Below, one piece after another: positions 1-11,837 of a DNA stretch of 64,000 nucleotides (positions are counted from its first letter, which is position 1; each line of letters begins with the position of its first letter). Below the pieces are notes generated by a model. The model was not told the origin of the DNA. It searched no databases and saw nothing but the letters and a program-made list of their open reading frames with translations. The position numbers and the translations under genes were made by a program. The stretch is from Deltaproteobacteria bacterium (GTDB lineage: Bacteria > Myxococcota_A > Polyangia > Polyangiales > Ga0077539), in NCBI GenBank assembly GCA_947477565.1, contig CANJUR010000013.1, forward strand, positions 21,631 to 85,630. Reading direction: 5' to 3'.

Positions 1-941
<941 letters not shown>

Positions 942-948
942 CCGACGC

Positions 949-2097
949 CTAGCGGGGAAAGAAGCGTGGCAACACCACCGACGCGACCTCCCTGAAGCGG
1001 GCGACATCGCGAACTGTGGTCGTGGGCGACAACGACACCCGAAGCGCCCCGGATGCGCGCCAGGGCTCGGTCGGAAACGTGCGAGCGATGGATGCCGACG
1101 CGCGCGCCCGGCCGCTCGAGCACGCCGCGCCGGACGACACGGAGATTCCCTCGACGTCGAACGCCGCGACGAGTTCAGCCCCGGCGACGTCCGCGGCCCA
1201 TGCGGCGTGAGTCACCGTCGCCACACGCTCCCGAGCGCGAATCGATGGCGAAGCGCCGAAACCCAGCAGGATGCCCTCGATGGTGTCCCGAAGGCTCGCG
1301 ACGGATGGCATCGCAGCGAGGCGCTCGGCGACCTCCGCGGCCGCCGCCCCGAAGGCGACGATGCCGATCACGTTCTCCGTTCCGCCGCGCAACCCACGCT
1401 CCTGACCGCCGCCGGGCATCACCGTCGCGAGGTCGCTTCCTCCCCTCGCCCAGAGCGCCCCGACGCCGGACAGCCCACCGATCTTGTGCGCCGAAAATGT
1501 AAGCGCGTCGGCGCCGGTAGATTCTGCAGCCACAGAGATCTTTCCGAGCGCCTGCACCGCATCGAGCATCCAGCGCGCATGGCGCTCGGCGAGCAGAGTC
1601 CGCAGAGGCGCTATGTCCGCCACTCCGCCCGTCTCGTGCTGCACCCAGGACAGCGCAACCAGCGCTCCTTCCAGGAGAACATTCGCGAACGCCCGGACGT
1701 CGATCGCCCCTTCTGCACTCGTAGGAATCCAGCGCACGGCGAGTGAGCGCTCGACGCCCAGTGACTCCATCGCAGCGACCACGCAGGGGTGAGCGCCGGG
1801 GTCGCACCAGAGCGACGTGACGGTTGCCGCGCGGCCGAGGCCAAGCACGGCGAGGTGCGCGGATTCGGTTCCTCCGGAGGTAAAGGTCAGCGAGGCGGGC
1901 GAGGCGCCAATCGAGCCGGCGAGCGAACGGCGAGCCGCTTCGATGAGCGAGCGCGCTCGCCGCCCGTGGGAGTGCGTGCTCGACGCGTTGCCCAGAAATC
2001 CATCCTCGAGAAGCGGACCCATCGCAGCGCGCGCACCCGCCGAGAGCGCCGTGGTCGCGTGATGATCGAGGTACACGCGCGGACTCGTCGGGCTCAT
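949..2097 (-). CDS. Cysteine desulfurase (NifS/IscS-like, PLP-dependent)
   Basis: A fold-type I aminotransferase class V protein of 382 aa that would release sulfur from L-cysteine as an enzyme persulfide for Fe-S cluster or thio-cofactor synthesis. The N-terminus YLDHHATT, the TSGGTESA motif, the PLP-contacting His154 and Asp179 (LDAVQ), the Schiff-base lysine in SAHKIGG (Lys205) and the catalytic cysteine in SSGAACSSG (Cys326) are all present. The usual NNETG is replaced by QHETG. The ATG overlaps the stop of the upstream histidine kinase (ATGA). No iscU or iscA lies next to it in the window, so its sulfur acceptor is unknown. Confidence 0.92.
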   Translation of the reverse strand: MSPTSPRVYLDHHATTALSAGARAAMGPLLEDGFLGNASSTHSHGRRARSLIEAARRSLAGSIGASPASLTFTSGGTESAHLAVLGLGRAATVTSLWCDPGAHPCVVAAMESLGVERSLAVRWIPTSAEGAIDVRAFANVLLEGALVALSWVQHETGGVADIAPLRTLLAERHARWMLDAVQALGKISVAAESTGADALTFSAHKIGGLSGVGALWARGGSDLATVMPGGGQERGLRGGTENVIGIVAFGAAAAEVAERLAAMPSVASLRDTIEGILLGFGASPSIRARERVATVTHAAWAADVAGAELVAAFDVEGISVSSGAACSSGRARASASIARTFPTEPWRASGALRVSLSPTTTVRDVARFREVASVVLPRFFPR

Positions 2098-3305
2098 GGC
2101 TCCTCCGGGCGACGCGAGACCTGCAGCCGCACCAGGAGCCCCGGGAAGGTGCGCCCAGCGACCCGCATCCGTGAGCCGGTCTCCGCCACGACGCCGCCGC
2201 CGTGCGCCTCGGCGACACCCCGCACCACGGCGAGCCCGACCCCAGCGCCGCCGTGGCGACGGGTCAGCGAGCCATCGACTTGCACGAAGGGTTCAAAAAT
2301 GCGGGCGAGCCAGCCCGGCGCAACGCCGGCGCCATCGTCAGCCACGAGGAGTTCAGCGTGCGTCGCGCTGAAGCGGAGTTCGACGCCCACCACGCTACCG
2401 GGCGCGCCAAATTTCGCGGCGTTGTCGATGAGATGATCGACCGCGCGACCGAGGCGGTCGGCGTCGCCGAGCGCGGGCAGCGAAGCATCGGGGATGGTCG
2501 CGAGAATCTGCGTGCCCTGAGCAAGGAGAGCGGGGCGCTGTGCGTCGATGGCGCGGAGCACCACCTCGCGGAGGTCGTAGGGAGCGAAGGTGAAGCGCAG
2601 GCGGCCGGTCTCGAGCTGCGTGACGTCGAGGAGGTTGTCGATCGTGCGGCGCAGCCGACCGAGGGCGCCGTCCATACTCCGGACGGCCTTGCGCTGGGCC
2701 TCCGAGAGGGGCCCGAGCTCTTCGCGCTTGAGCAGTCCGACGTACCCGACGAGCGGCGTCAGCGGTGTCGCCAACTCGTGGCTGACATTGCGATAAAATT
2801 CGCGTCGCAACCGGTCGGCCTCCACAAGCCGCTCGTGCGCGTCGCTCAGTTCGTGCACCTTGGCCTCGAGCCGAGCTGCGACCCGCGCGCCCTGCGCCCG
2901 CAGCAGGGCTTCGGAGCTCGTCTCCGGGTACGCAACAGGAGTCCCCTCGAGTGGCTTCGATCCGAGGAAGGACTCCACCGTCGCGACAAAAGTTCGCACC
3001 TCGATGGGCTTCGCGATGAAGCCGCGGCACCCAAGCCCCAGCGCCGTCGCGCGATCGCCCTCCGCCGTCACCGCGACGATCGGTACCTCCGCGAGGCGCT
3101 CGCGCAGCAGCATCGCGACCTCGTAGCCATCGAGGTCCGGAACATTGATATCCAGAAGCACCAGGTCCGGGCGTGCGTGCGTCGCGACCCGCGTCCCCTC
3201 GACCCCCGATACGGCCTCGAGCACCTCATGGCCGGCGCGCTGGAGAAGTTTACGCACCAGCAGGCGACTCTGCGGATCGTCTTCGATGTGGAGGATCGTA
3301 GCCAT
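2094..3305 (-). CDS. Receiver domain - histidine kinase hybrid
   Basis: A soluble 403-aa two-component protein with the order receiver (1-115), coiled linker (about 135-165), HisKA dimerisation domain and HATPase_c. The receiver has acidic Asp9/Asp10, the phospho-acceptor Asp52 (LLDINVP) and Lys99. The kinase has its phospho-acceptor His176 ([11 protein letters not shown]), an N-box with Asn295 (LIDNAAKF), a G1 box (DDGAGV, 323-328) and a Gly-rich G2 (HGGAGVGL). No membrane segment is visible, so the signal is probably received through the N-terminal receiver from another kinase. It is the first gene of a two-gene unit with the cysteine desulfurase, joined by an ATGA overlap. Confidence 0.93.
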   Translation of the reverse strand: MATILHIEDDPQSRLLVRKLLQRAGHEVLEAVSGVEGTRVATHARPDLVLLDINVPDLDGYEVAMLLRERLAEVPIVAVTAEGDRATALGLGCRGFIAKPIEVRTFVATVESFLGSKPLEGTPVAYPETSSEALLRAQGARVAARLEAKVHELSDAHERLVEADRLRREFYRNVSHELATPLTPLVGYVGLLKREELGPLSEAQRKAVRSMDGALGRLRRTIDNLLDVTQLETGRLRFTFAPYDLREVVLRAIDAQRPALLAQGTQILATIPDASLPALGDADRLGRAVDHLIDNAAKFGAPGSVVGVELRFSATHAELLVADDGAGVAPGWLARIFEPFVQVDGSLTRRHGGAGVGLAVVRGVAEAHGGGVVAETGSRMRVAGRTFPGLLVRLQVSRRPEEP

Positions 3306-3389
3306 CAGGACAGGATTGATTTATCCGTTGCCTTGCGTCGCTTCGCAACGCGCCCGTCGCGATCCGAGCTGCGTGGAGGAGTGTCTACG

Positions 3390-5060
<1,671 letters not shown>

Positions 5061-5068
5061 GTACGCGT

Positions 5069-6412
5069 TCAGCCTGCGGGCAGCGCCGCGACCACCGCGG
5101 CCCCACCGATAATCAGCAGCAGCCCCACGATGATCACCACCCAGAGGAGGGTGCGCGACCGGTTGGCGGCACGCACGACGGGCGTGACCGGAGGTGCCGA
5201 CGCGCTGCGGATCTGATCGAACAGCACCGGTGAAAAATCTGATTGGAGGGTCTGGCCGAAGAGAAGCGGAGTCGGCGGCACCTGCGCGGGGAGCCGCGCG
5301 GCCGAAGGAGCGAGCCCGATCTGCCGCCTGGCCTCTTCGAACTCCGCCGAGAGCAACGTCGGTGCGTCGTCGGAGACTGCTGCGATGTCGCTCGTCCGCG
5401 GTGCGGGCTTCGGTGGAGCGGGCAGCAGCGCGCGCTCGCTGCGGAGGAGGTCCTGCTTGGCGCGGTAGCGGCCGGGGTCGAGGTCGCGCACGAACTCCCC
5501 GAGGCTCGTCGTGAGGTCCGGGGCGTTGACGCTCCGGAGGTAGCCACGCAGTGCTCGCTCCGCGGCGCCTGCGGTCTGGAAGCGGTCGTTCGGCTCTTTG
5601 GCGAGCATCGCGAGGATGAGTTGCTCGAGGCCCTCGGGGAAATCAGGGTCGAGTTCCCTGGGTGCGACGATGTTGTGCTGCATGACGTTACGGATGGTCT
5701 CCGCGTCCGTTTTTCCGCCAAACAATCGCCGGCCCATCGCGAGTTCGTAGAGCACCACCCCGAGGGCGTAGACGTCCGCGCGGCGATCGACGTCGCGCCC
5801 GAAGGCCTGCTCCGGCGCCATGTACGCGAGCTTGCCTTTGATCTCCCCGGGCTGCGTCCGCTGGATCCGCCCGGTGGCCTTGGCGACGCCGAAGTCCGTG
5901 AGTTGCACCCGCCCGTCGTAGGTCACGATGATGTTCTGCGGCGAGACATCGCGGTGCACGAGGTCGAGCGACTCCCCATGCGGGCCACGGAGTTCGTGCG
6001 CCGCATGGAGACCTCCGGCGACGTCGGCCCCGATGCTTGCCGCCAGCGCCGTGCTCACCCGCTTGCCCCGCGCGGCCTGCTTCAGAAACATCGCCAGCGT
6101 CTCGCCGTCCGCATACTCCATGACGATGTAGTTGCGTCCGTCTGCGCGTCCGAGGATGAACTCCCGGATCTCCACCACGTTGGGATGCCTGATGGCCGAC
6201 GCGATACGGGCCTCGTCCGCCAGCATCGCCACGAATTCGGGGTCATACGCGAGATGTTGGTGCACCACCTTGATGGCCACGATCTCCCGCGGCCGGGCGA
6301 CGCCCTCGTAGACGGCGAGAAAGACCGTCGCCATCCCGCCTCGCGCGAGTTCGGCGACGATGCGGTAGTCGTCCAAACGTGAGTTGTCTTGCTTCGTCGG
6401 ACCGGGACTCAC
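5069..6412 (-). CDS. Membrane-anchored Ser/Thr protein kinase (PknB-like)
   Basis: A eukaryotic-like kinase of 447 aa. The kinase domain spans about 15-280: Gly-rich loop ELARGGMATVF, Lys48 (VAIKVV), catalytic loop HRDVSPQN (Asp155), DFG at 173-175 and YMAPEQ in the activation segment. HRDVSPQN instead of HRDLKPxN is a variant I associate with myxobacterial kinases. After a long Pro/Ala-rich juxtamembrane region, a single hydrophobic helix (VVIIVGLLLIIGGAAVVAAL) ends the protein, so the kinase faces the cytoplasm with almost nothing outside. I chose the GTG at 6412; the only upstream in-frame start is a TTG at 6502 whose extra 30 residues look non-coding. It converges on the mutase gene 8 bp away. 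Confidence 0.92.
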   Translation of the reverse strand: MSPGPTKQDNSRLDDYRIVAELARGGMATVFLAVYEGVARPREIVAIKVVHQHLAYDPEFVAMLADEARIASAIRHPNVVEIREFILGRADGRNYIVMEYADGETLAMFLKQAARGKRVSTALAASIGADVAGGLHAAHELRGPHGESLDLVHRDVSPQNIIVTYDGRVQLTDFGVAKATGRIQRTQPGEIKGKLAYMAPEQAFGRDVDRRADVYALGVVLYELAMGRRLFGGKTDAETIRNVMQHNIVAPRELDPDFPEGLEQLILAMLAKEPNDRFQTAGAAERALRGYLRSVNAPDLTTSLGEFVRDLDPGRYRAKQDLLRSERALLPAPPKPAPRTSDIAAVSDDAPTLLSAEFEEARRQIGLAPSAARLPAQVPPTPLLFGQTLQSDFSPVLFDQIRSASAPPVTPVVRAANRSRTLLWVVIIVGLLLIIGGAAVVAALPAG

Positions 6413-6541
6413 GGCGACAGGCGGGCTCCATCGGGATGCGCGCGGCCGTCCATCGACGCGCGGTACTAGCGATGATTGCCACGTTAGGTCGCTCCCGAGC
6501 AAGACAGCGAGGCCCGGTCGGCAAGGGACCTCTCGCGATTC

Positions 6542-6571
6542 TTGACACGTTCTTTGACGCCCCCCTACAAC
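6542..6571 (+). promoter_or_regulatory. Candidate sigma-70-type promoter for the response regulator gene
   Basis: TTGACA at 6542-6547 and TACAAC at 6566-6571, separated by 18 bp, lie about 75 bp upstream of the response regulator start and inside the divergent intergenic region. The -35 matches the consensus fully and the -10 matches 4 of 6. Predicted from sequence only. Confidence 0.5.
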
Positions 6572-6647
6572 GTCGACGCTGGCTCACGGGTGTCCCCGCT
6601 CGCGCGAGCGATCGTTGCCCGGAGTTCTGCTGAAGAAGGAGTCGTTC

Positions 6648-7502
6648 GTGCCCAAATCCGTGTTCGTCATCGATGACAGCGCGACGATGCGAAAGGTCTT
6701 CGAGATGACCTTCGCCGGTGAAGACATCGCAGTCGTGACCCATGACGGCTCTGACGGTGCGCTCTCCCGCGCCCGCGAGCTGCGTCCCAACGCGATCATC
6801 GTAGACATCAATCTCCCGGGCACGAGCAGCTACGACCTCGTGAAGAGCCTGCGCGGCGAGCCGAACCTCTCCGCCGTCCCGGTGTACCTCCTCTACTCCG
6901 ACCACTCGCCACTCGACGAGGCGGCCGCCCGCGCCGCCGGCGCGCAGGGCGCGGTTCTCAAGCCCTTCGATTCCCAGGCCATGATCGATCGAATCCGCCA
7001 GTCGATCAGCGGTGCGGCCGCCGCGCCGACCACGGCGAAGGCTGCGCCCGCGCCTGCCCCTCCGCTGTCGGCGAGCGCTGCGCGGCCTCCGGCTTCGCCA
7101 CCGATCCCCCTCGCCCGTCCGCAGGCGGCGGCCGCTGCGCCCTCTCCGGTGCTCATGGCCCCGACCCCGCCGCTCGCCCCGGTGAAGCCCGCGCGCGTGT
7201 CCGCCGATGACCTCCTTCCCGAGTCGGGCGACCTTGCGCCACGCATGCCTGAAAAGGCCGCTTCGGTAGTCGAGCCGGTCGCGATCCCGAAGCCCGCGAT
7301 GCCCGTGCAGGCCGCTGACATCGCGAAGTCCGTCTCCGATCAAATCGCTGCGAAGACAGCGTCGCTGGGCCTCACGCCGCAGCAGGTCGAGGCCATCACG
7401 GCCCTCACCCGCGAGGTCGTCGAGCGCGTGGTCTGGGAGGTCGTTCCGACCCTTGCGGAGACGATGATCCGCGAAGAGTTGAAGCGACTCACCGCCCCGT
7501 AG
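6648..7502 (+). CDS. Receiver-domain response regulator with Pro/Ala linker and C-terminal helical module
   Basis: The N-terminal receiver (1-120) has Asp9/Asp10, the phosphorylatable Asp53 (IIVDINLPG) and Lys105 (VLKPF). A Pro/Ala-rich low-complexity linker of about 100 residues follows, then a C-terminal amphipathic helix with VERVVWEVVPTLAETMIREE. There is no DNA-binding or enzymatic output domain, so the C-terminal segment is probably a protein-binding output; helices with a VWEVVP core recur in regulators of delta-group bacteria as far as I recall. GTG at 6648 is preferred because GAAGAAGGAG ends 7 nt upstream. It lies 95 bp upstream of valS on the same strand. Confidence 0.88.
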   Translation: MPKSVFVIDDSATMRKVFEMTFAGEDIAVVTHDGSDGALSRARELRPNAIIVDINLPGTSSYDLVKSLRGEPNLSAVPVYLLYSDHSPLDEAAARAAGAQGAVLKPFDSQAMIDRIRQSISGAAAAPTTAKAAPAPAPPLSASAARPPASPPIPLARPQAAAAAPSPVLMAPTPPLAPVKPARVSADDLLPESGDLAPRMPEKAASVVEPVAIPKPAMPVQAADIAKSVSDQIAAKTASLGLTPQQVEAITALTREVVERVVWEVVPTLAETMIREELKRLTAP

Positions 7503-7597
7503 TTTCCCTCGACATCCGCTCGCATGCCGAAGGCGTTGCGACCCGCGCGTCCGCACAGTAGGAAGCAAAGCCTTCCCAGACCGTGAGGAGACCTCGG

Positions 7598-10426
7598 ATG
7601 TCGACCAGCGATTTCACCCGCCCCTACGACCCCAACGAAGTTGAGCCCCGGTGGCGCGCGCGCGAGCTTGGCTCGACGTGGTTTCACGCGGTGGACGGCC
7701 TCGACAACGCGCAGAGCTTCTCCATCGCGATTCCGCCGCCCAACGTGACGGGCTCGCTGCACATGGGGCACGCGCTCATGTTGACCATCCAGGACAGCAT
7801 CACGCGACACGCGCGAATGTCCGGGCAGAACACGCTCTGGCTCCCGGGCATCGACCACGCGGGCATCGCCACGCAGATCGTGGTCGAGCGCGAACTGAAA
7901 CGCGAAGGCAGCGACCGGCATGCGTTGGGGCGCGAGCGCTTCATCGAGCGGGTCTGGGAGTGGAAGGGCCGCTCCGGAGGAAGGATCTTCGAACAACTCA
8001 AGGTGATGGGCTCGTCCGTAGACTGGACGCGCGAGAAATTCACCATGGACCCGGATCTGTCGCGGGCCGTTCGTGAAGCGTTTGTGAGGCTTTACGAGGA
8101 GGGCTTGATCTATCGAGCCAACCGACTGGTCAACTGGTCTATCAAGGCCCAGACGGTAATCTCAGACCTTGAAGTAGATCGCGAAGACCCCGATCCAAGT
8201 AACCCCAACTCCGAGCTTTTTTCCTTCGCATACCTGCTCGAGGATGGTTCTGGCGAAATCGTGGTTGCGACCACGCGGCCGGAGACCATGGTCGGCGACA
8301 CGGCCATCGCGGTGCACCCGGACGACCCGCGCTACCAGAGCCTCGTCGGCAAGCGGGTGAAGCACCCTTTCGTCGATCGAACCATTCCCATCATCGCCGA
8401 CGGCCTCCTTGCCGACCCGACGAAGGGAACCGGCGCCGTGAAGGTCACGCCCGCCCACGATTTCAACGACTACGAGTGCGGTCGTCGAAACCAACTCGCG
8501 ATGATCAACATCCTCAACCTCGACGGCACTCTCAACGCCGAAGCCGGACCCTTCGCGGGCCTCGATCGATTCGTCGCGCGCGAGGCCGTGAAGTCCGCCC
8601 TCGCCGAGCGAGGCCTCGACCGCGGCGCCACTCCGCATTCGATTCCCTACGCGCGCTGTCAACGCACGCAGGACATCCTCGAGCCGCTGCTCCTGCCGCA
8701 GTGGTACGTGCGCATGGCGCCGCTGGCGGAGCCTGCGATCAGGGCCGTCGAAGAGGGCCGCACCACCTTCACGCCCGAGGAGTGGACCAAGACCTTCATG
8801 CACTGGATGACCAACATCCAGGACTGGTGCATCTCGCGGCAGCTTTGGTGGGGCCACCAGGTGCCTGCCTGGTACTGCGGTGACTGCGGCGCGACGGTGG
8901 TCTCGCGAGAAGACCCCACCGGCTGCACCGCATGCGGATCGGCCAACCTCGCCCGCGATCCCGACGTGCTCGACACCTGGTTCAGTTCGGCGCTCTGGCC
9001 CTTCGCGACGCTGGGGTGGCCCGACGCCACGGCCGCGCTCAAGACCTTCTACCCAACGTCGGTGATGGAGACCGGCTTCGACATCATCTTCTTCTGGGTC
9101 GCCCGCATGCTCATGATGGGGCTGCACTTCCTTGGCGATGTGCCGTTTCGCCGTGTGCTCCTGCACGGAATGGTCTGCGACGAGACCGGCTCGAAGATGT
9201 CCAAGGTGAAGGGCAACGTCATCGACCCGCTCGACCTCGTGAACGGGGCGACCCTCGAGGACATCGTCGCCCACGCGTCGGGCAGCGCACCCTTTCAGGA
9301 GGGACTGCAAAAGTTCCGTAAGGCGTACCCGAGCGTGTCGACGATGAAGGAAGGCTTCCCTGCCTTCGGCGCAGACGCGGTGCGTTTCTACCTCGCGAGC
9401 CATCCCCCGCAGTCGCGCAAGATCAACCTCAACCTCGCGCGACTCCAGGGTTATCGGGACTTCTGCAACAAGGTCTGGAACGCCACGCGCTTCGCTCTCA
9501 CACACATCGCCGACGTGACGCCGCGCCCGACCGGAGCGTTTCCGCAGCCGGCCTCGGACGCCGAGCGGTGGATTCTCTCTCGCCTCGCGCACGCCATCGG
9601 CGCCGTGAACCATGGCGTGAAGGAGTTTCGCCTCGATGAGGCCACGGCGGCCGTGTACCAATTCTTCTGGTACGAGCTCTGTGACTGGTTTCTCGAACTC
9701 TGCAAGCCGGTCTTCGAGGGAGGAGACGAGGCCATCCGGGCGTCGTTCAAGCTCACCCTCGCGCACTGCCTGGAGACCGTGCACCGCCTGCTGCATCCGT
9801 TCATGCCGCACCTCACGGCGGAGTGCTGGTCGCACCTCCCGGAGAACATCCGACGACGACGCGCCGATGGCGGACTGCCCGAAGTGCTCGCGCTCGCGCC
9901 GTTTCCTGACGAGGGCGACGCCGCGGCCGACCCAGACGCCGAGCGTCGGATCGCTGCCCTGCAAGGCACCATTGAAGGTGTTCGCCGCATTTGTGCCGAG
10001 CTCGGCATCAAGCCAGGCGCGGCCATCGCCGTCACCCTCCGTACGGACGACGAAGACACACGCTCGGTGCTCAAGACCTACGAGGCGCAGATTCGTCGGC
10101 TCACACGCGCCCGGGAGATCGTCCATGGCTCGCCGAGCGAAGCACGCCCCCGGGGAGTCGGTTACGGCGTTTCGCACGGGGTCGAGGTGCTGATCCCGAT
10201 CGCCGGGCACATCGACCCGGCGAAGGAGAAAGAGCGACTGGAGAAGGACATTCTCAAGGCGCAGAAAGAGTCTGGCGGACTCGTCGGACGGCTCAAGAAC
10301 CCAGACTACGTGGGCCGCGCCCCAGCGGACGTGGTGGCCAAAGACCGCGAGCGCCTCACCGAACTGGCCGACAAGGTCGATCGACTCCGCGCAGCCATCG
10401 CCGTCGTCGGCGAGATTACCGGCTGA
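7598..10426 (+). CDS. valS: Valyl-tRNA synthetase
   Basis: A class Ia aminoacyl-tRNA synthetase of 942 aa that charges tRNA-Val and edits mischarged Thr. It has the HIGH-type motif NVTGSLHMGH (HMGH at 55-58), an editing-domain segment (TTRPETMVGDTAIAVHP), a Cys-rich zinc-like knuckle (CGDCG...CTACG), the motif LDTWFSSALWPF, KMSK at 533-536 (GSKMSKVKGN), an anticodon-binding domain and a C-terminal coiled coil (about 860-942). The start is the ATG at 7598, placed 7 nt after GAGGAG; an in-frame GTG at 7583 lies within that ribosome-binding site. Length and domain order are normal for the family. Confidence 0.98.
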   Translation: MSTSDFTRPYDPNEVEPRWRARELGSTWFHAVDGLDNAQSFSIAIPPPNVTGSLHMGHALMLTIQDSITRHARMSGQNTLWLPGIDHAGIATQIVVERELKREGSDRHALGRERFIERVWEWKGRSGGRIFEQLKVMGSSVDWTREKFTMDPDLSRAVREAFVRLYEEGLIYRANRLVNWSIKAQTVISDLEVDREDPDPSNPNSELFSFAYLLEDGSGEIVVATTRPETMVGDTAIAVHPDDPRYQSLVGKRVKHPFVDRTIPIIADGLLADPTKGTGAVKVTPAHDFNDYECGRRNQLAMINILNLDGTLNAEAGPFAGLDRFVAREAVKSALAERGLDRGATPHSIPYARCQRTQDILEPLLLPQWYVRMAPLAEPAIRAVEEGRTTFTPEEWTKTFMHWMTNIQDWCISRQLWWGHQVPAWYCGDCGATVVSREDPTGCTACGSANLARDPDVLDTWFSSALWPFATLGWPDATAALKTFYPTSVMETGFDIIFFWVARMLMMGLHFLGDVPFRRVLLHGMVCDETGSKMSKVKGNVIDPLDLVNGATLEDIVAHASGSAPFQEGLQKFRKAYPSVSTMKEGFPAFGADAVRFYLASHPPQSRKINLNLARLQGYRDFCNKVWNATRFALTHIADVTPRPTGAFPQPASDAERWILSRLAHAIGAVNHGVKEFRLDEATAAVYQFFWYELCDWFLELCKPVFEGGDEAIRASFKLTLAHCLETVHRLLHPFMPHLTAECWSHLPENIRRRRADGGLPEVLALAPFPDEGDAAADPDAERRIAALQGTIEGVRRICAELGIKPGAAIAVTLRTDDEDTRSVLKTYEAQIRRLTRAREIVHGSPSEARPRGVGYGVSHGVEVLIPIAGHIDPAKEKERLEKDILKAQKESGGLVGRLKNPDYVGRAPADVVAKDRERLTELADKVDRLRAAIAVVGEITG

Positions 10427-10498
10427 GTAAAAACCCCTCCCCCTCTCCCTGCTGGTTCTTTGACCAGCCCATGGGAGTTCTGCGAACCCTTCTCTTCG

Positions 10499-11137
10499 AT
10501 GACGCCCCAGAACCCGGTCGTGGACTACACCCGCATCAGCGACGACGCTGCGATCCTCTGCCGACGCCGGGATTTCCCGCGCGCAGTGAACATCCTGCAG
10601 CGGCGCGACCCCGACCGCCGACGCTGGCGGCAGGCCTTCCGCTCGCTCGCCGTCGCAGGCGATCGCGGACTCGAAGGAACCCGCCGACGATGGTTCGAGG
10701 GTGCCATCCAGGAGCTTGTGCTGGGCGTCACCGATGGTGGCCTTCGGCGCGAACTCGCCCTCGACGCCGTCGAGCACGACACCAGTTGGGACTTCGCCGA
10801 GGCTCTCCCCTGCTGGAGTGCCCGCGACCTCTGGAACCTCGCCGAGTCGGTTCAGCTCCCGATGTCATATCTCGCGCAGGTCACCACGCTCCCGCGATCG
10901 ATTCGCGAGACCATTCACACGGCGCGCGTGGTCGTTGATTGTCGGCGCACCGCCGAGGCCCACCGTGCGCTCGCGCTGGAGCTCTCGCAGAGTCTTTCTC
11001 CCACCGCGATGATCGATGAAGTGCGCGGAAGCGCCGACGCGGTCACCCTGACGACGCTCGGCAACGTGCGCTCGCAGCAGGACGCCGCACGGCGCTGGCG
11101 CGAGCTTGCCCACCGCCTTCTCGCCCCCACCGGCTGA
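10499..11137 (+). CDS. Unknown soluble protein, 212 aa
   Basis: A predicted cytoplasmic protein rich in Arg, Ala and Leu that looks largely alpha-helical. No family is recognised. Notable segments are an N-terminal RISDDAAILCRRRDF stretch, a central Trp-rich part (TSWDFAEALPCWSARDLWNL) and a C-terminal VRSQQDAARRWRELAHRLL helix. No signal peptide or membrane helix is seen. It starts 72 bp after valS on the same strand; a 6-bp hairpin (GCTGGT/ACCAGC, 10451-10468) lies between them. The ATG at 10499 has no clear ribosome-binding site; an in-frame TTG at 10460 is the alternative. Confidence 0.65.
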   Translation: MTPQNPVVDYTRISDDAAILCRRRDFPRAVNILQRRDPDRRRWRQAFRSLAVAGDRGLEGTRRRWFEGAIQELVLGVTDGGLRRELALDAVEHDTSWDFAEALPCWSARDLWNLAESVQLPMSYLAQVTTLPRSIRETIHTARVVVDCRRTAEAHRALALELSQSLSPTAMIDEVRGSADAVTLTTLGNVRSQQDAARRWRELAHRLLAPTG

Positions 11138-11173
11138 ACTGCGCCCCCCGGTAATGCGGGCTACAGTCGGAGC

Positions 11174-11809
11174 ATGTTGAGCACCGCCCGGATCGCCTTC
11201 CTCACGGCCTTGACCGCCCTCGTCGGGTGCGGCCCCAACTACCGCTACGTGTATGACGGCGAGAGCGCCTTCGAGCGCTGCTATGGGCTCGATTATGACA
11301 GCGCCGTCATCGACACTGCGCGCGTCTCCTGCTGGAGCAGTTGGCTCCAGTCGTACAGCTACGGTGCCAATCCCGACCGCGTGGACTTCGCGCGCAACCG
11401 CCTCGCTGCCATTGGCACCGGCGATCGCCCGAACCCCGGCCAATCGTCCTCCGGCGCCAACGCCGCGTCACTGAACCCGAGCGCCAACGCCGCATTGCCT
11501 GGAGCGCCGACGACGCCTACCGCGGCGCTCACGGTCGATGTCGATCGTGCCACCGCACGCACCGAAGTGGCAGCGGAGGCGACCGCCGCAAGCCCGTGGA
11601 GCGGGCGAATCTCGACGGGCGGCAACCCGGTCAACGCGCCGCCGCCGACGCAGCGGGACAGCACCGGCGCCGAGCCACCGGGCGCAGGCTGTGGGCACGA
11701 CTGCCGTAGCGCGTGGGGCACCGGCACCGGGCATTGCCCGCGACAGGATGCGGCCTGCGTCGCTCGAAGCGACGAGGCCTACCGGGAATGTATGCGAGGG
11801 TGTTTCTGA
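11174..11809 (+). CDS. Cys-containing lipoprotein, unknown function
   Basis: A 211-aa protein with a lipoprotein signal peptide ending in ALVGC (Cys at about 19). The mature protein has an N-terminal part with Tyr/Trp/Cys residues (YGLDYDSAV, CWSSWLQSYSYG), a Thr/Ala-rich central linker, and a C-terminal cysteine cluster of about 45 residues (CGHDCRSAW, CPRQDAACV, CMRGCF) likely to form disulfides. The N- and C-terminal parts could be two small exported modules joined by a flexible spacer. No family is recognised. It is followed by the convergent HARE-HTH gene. Confidence 0.7.
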   Translation: MLSTARIAFLTALTALVGCGPNYRYVYDGESAFERCYGLDYDSAVIDTARVSCWSSWLQSYSYGANPDRVDFARNRLAAIGTGDRPNPGQSSSGANAASLNPSANAALPGAPTTPTAALTVDVDRATARTEVAAEATAASPWSGRISTGGNPVNAPPPTQRDSTGAEPPGAGCGHDCRSAWGTGTGHCPRQDAACVARSDEAYRECMRGCF

Positions 11810-11837
11810 CGGAGAGGACGGCGGAGCGAGTGGCTGA

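Noticed and set aside
2202..3389. Upstream in-frame extension of the mutase gene
   Set aside because: This part is antisense to the histidine kinase gene and does not resemble the mutase family; the ATG at 3390 has a good ribosome-binding site.
8162..10777. Very long open frame (871 codons) antisense to valS
   Set aside because: It lies opposite a firmly identified gene, has low-complexity Arg/Gly/Val-rich composition typical of antisense frames in GC-rich DNA, and matches no family.
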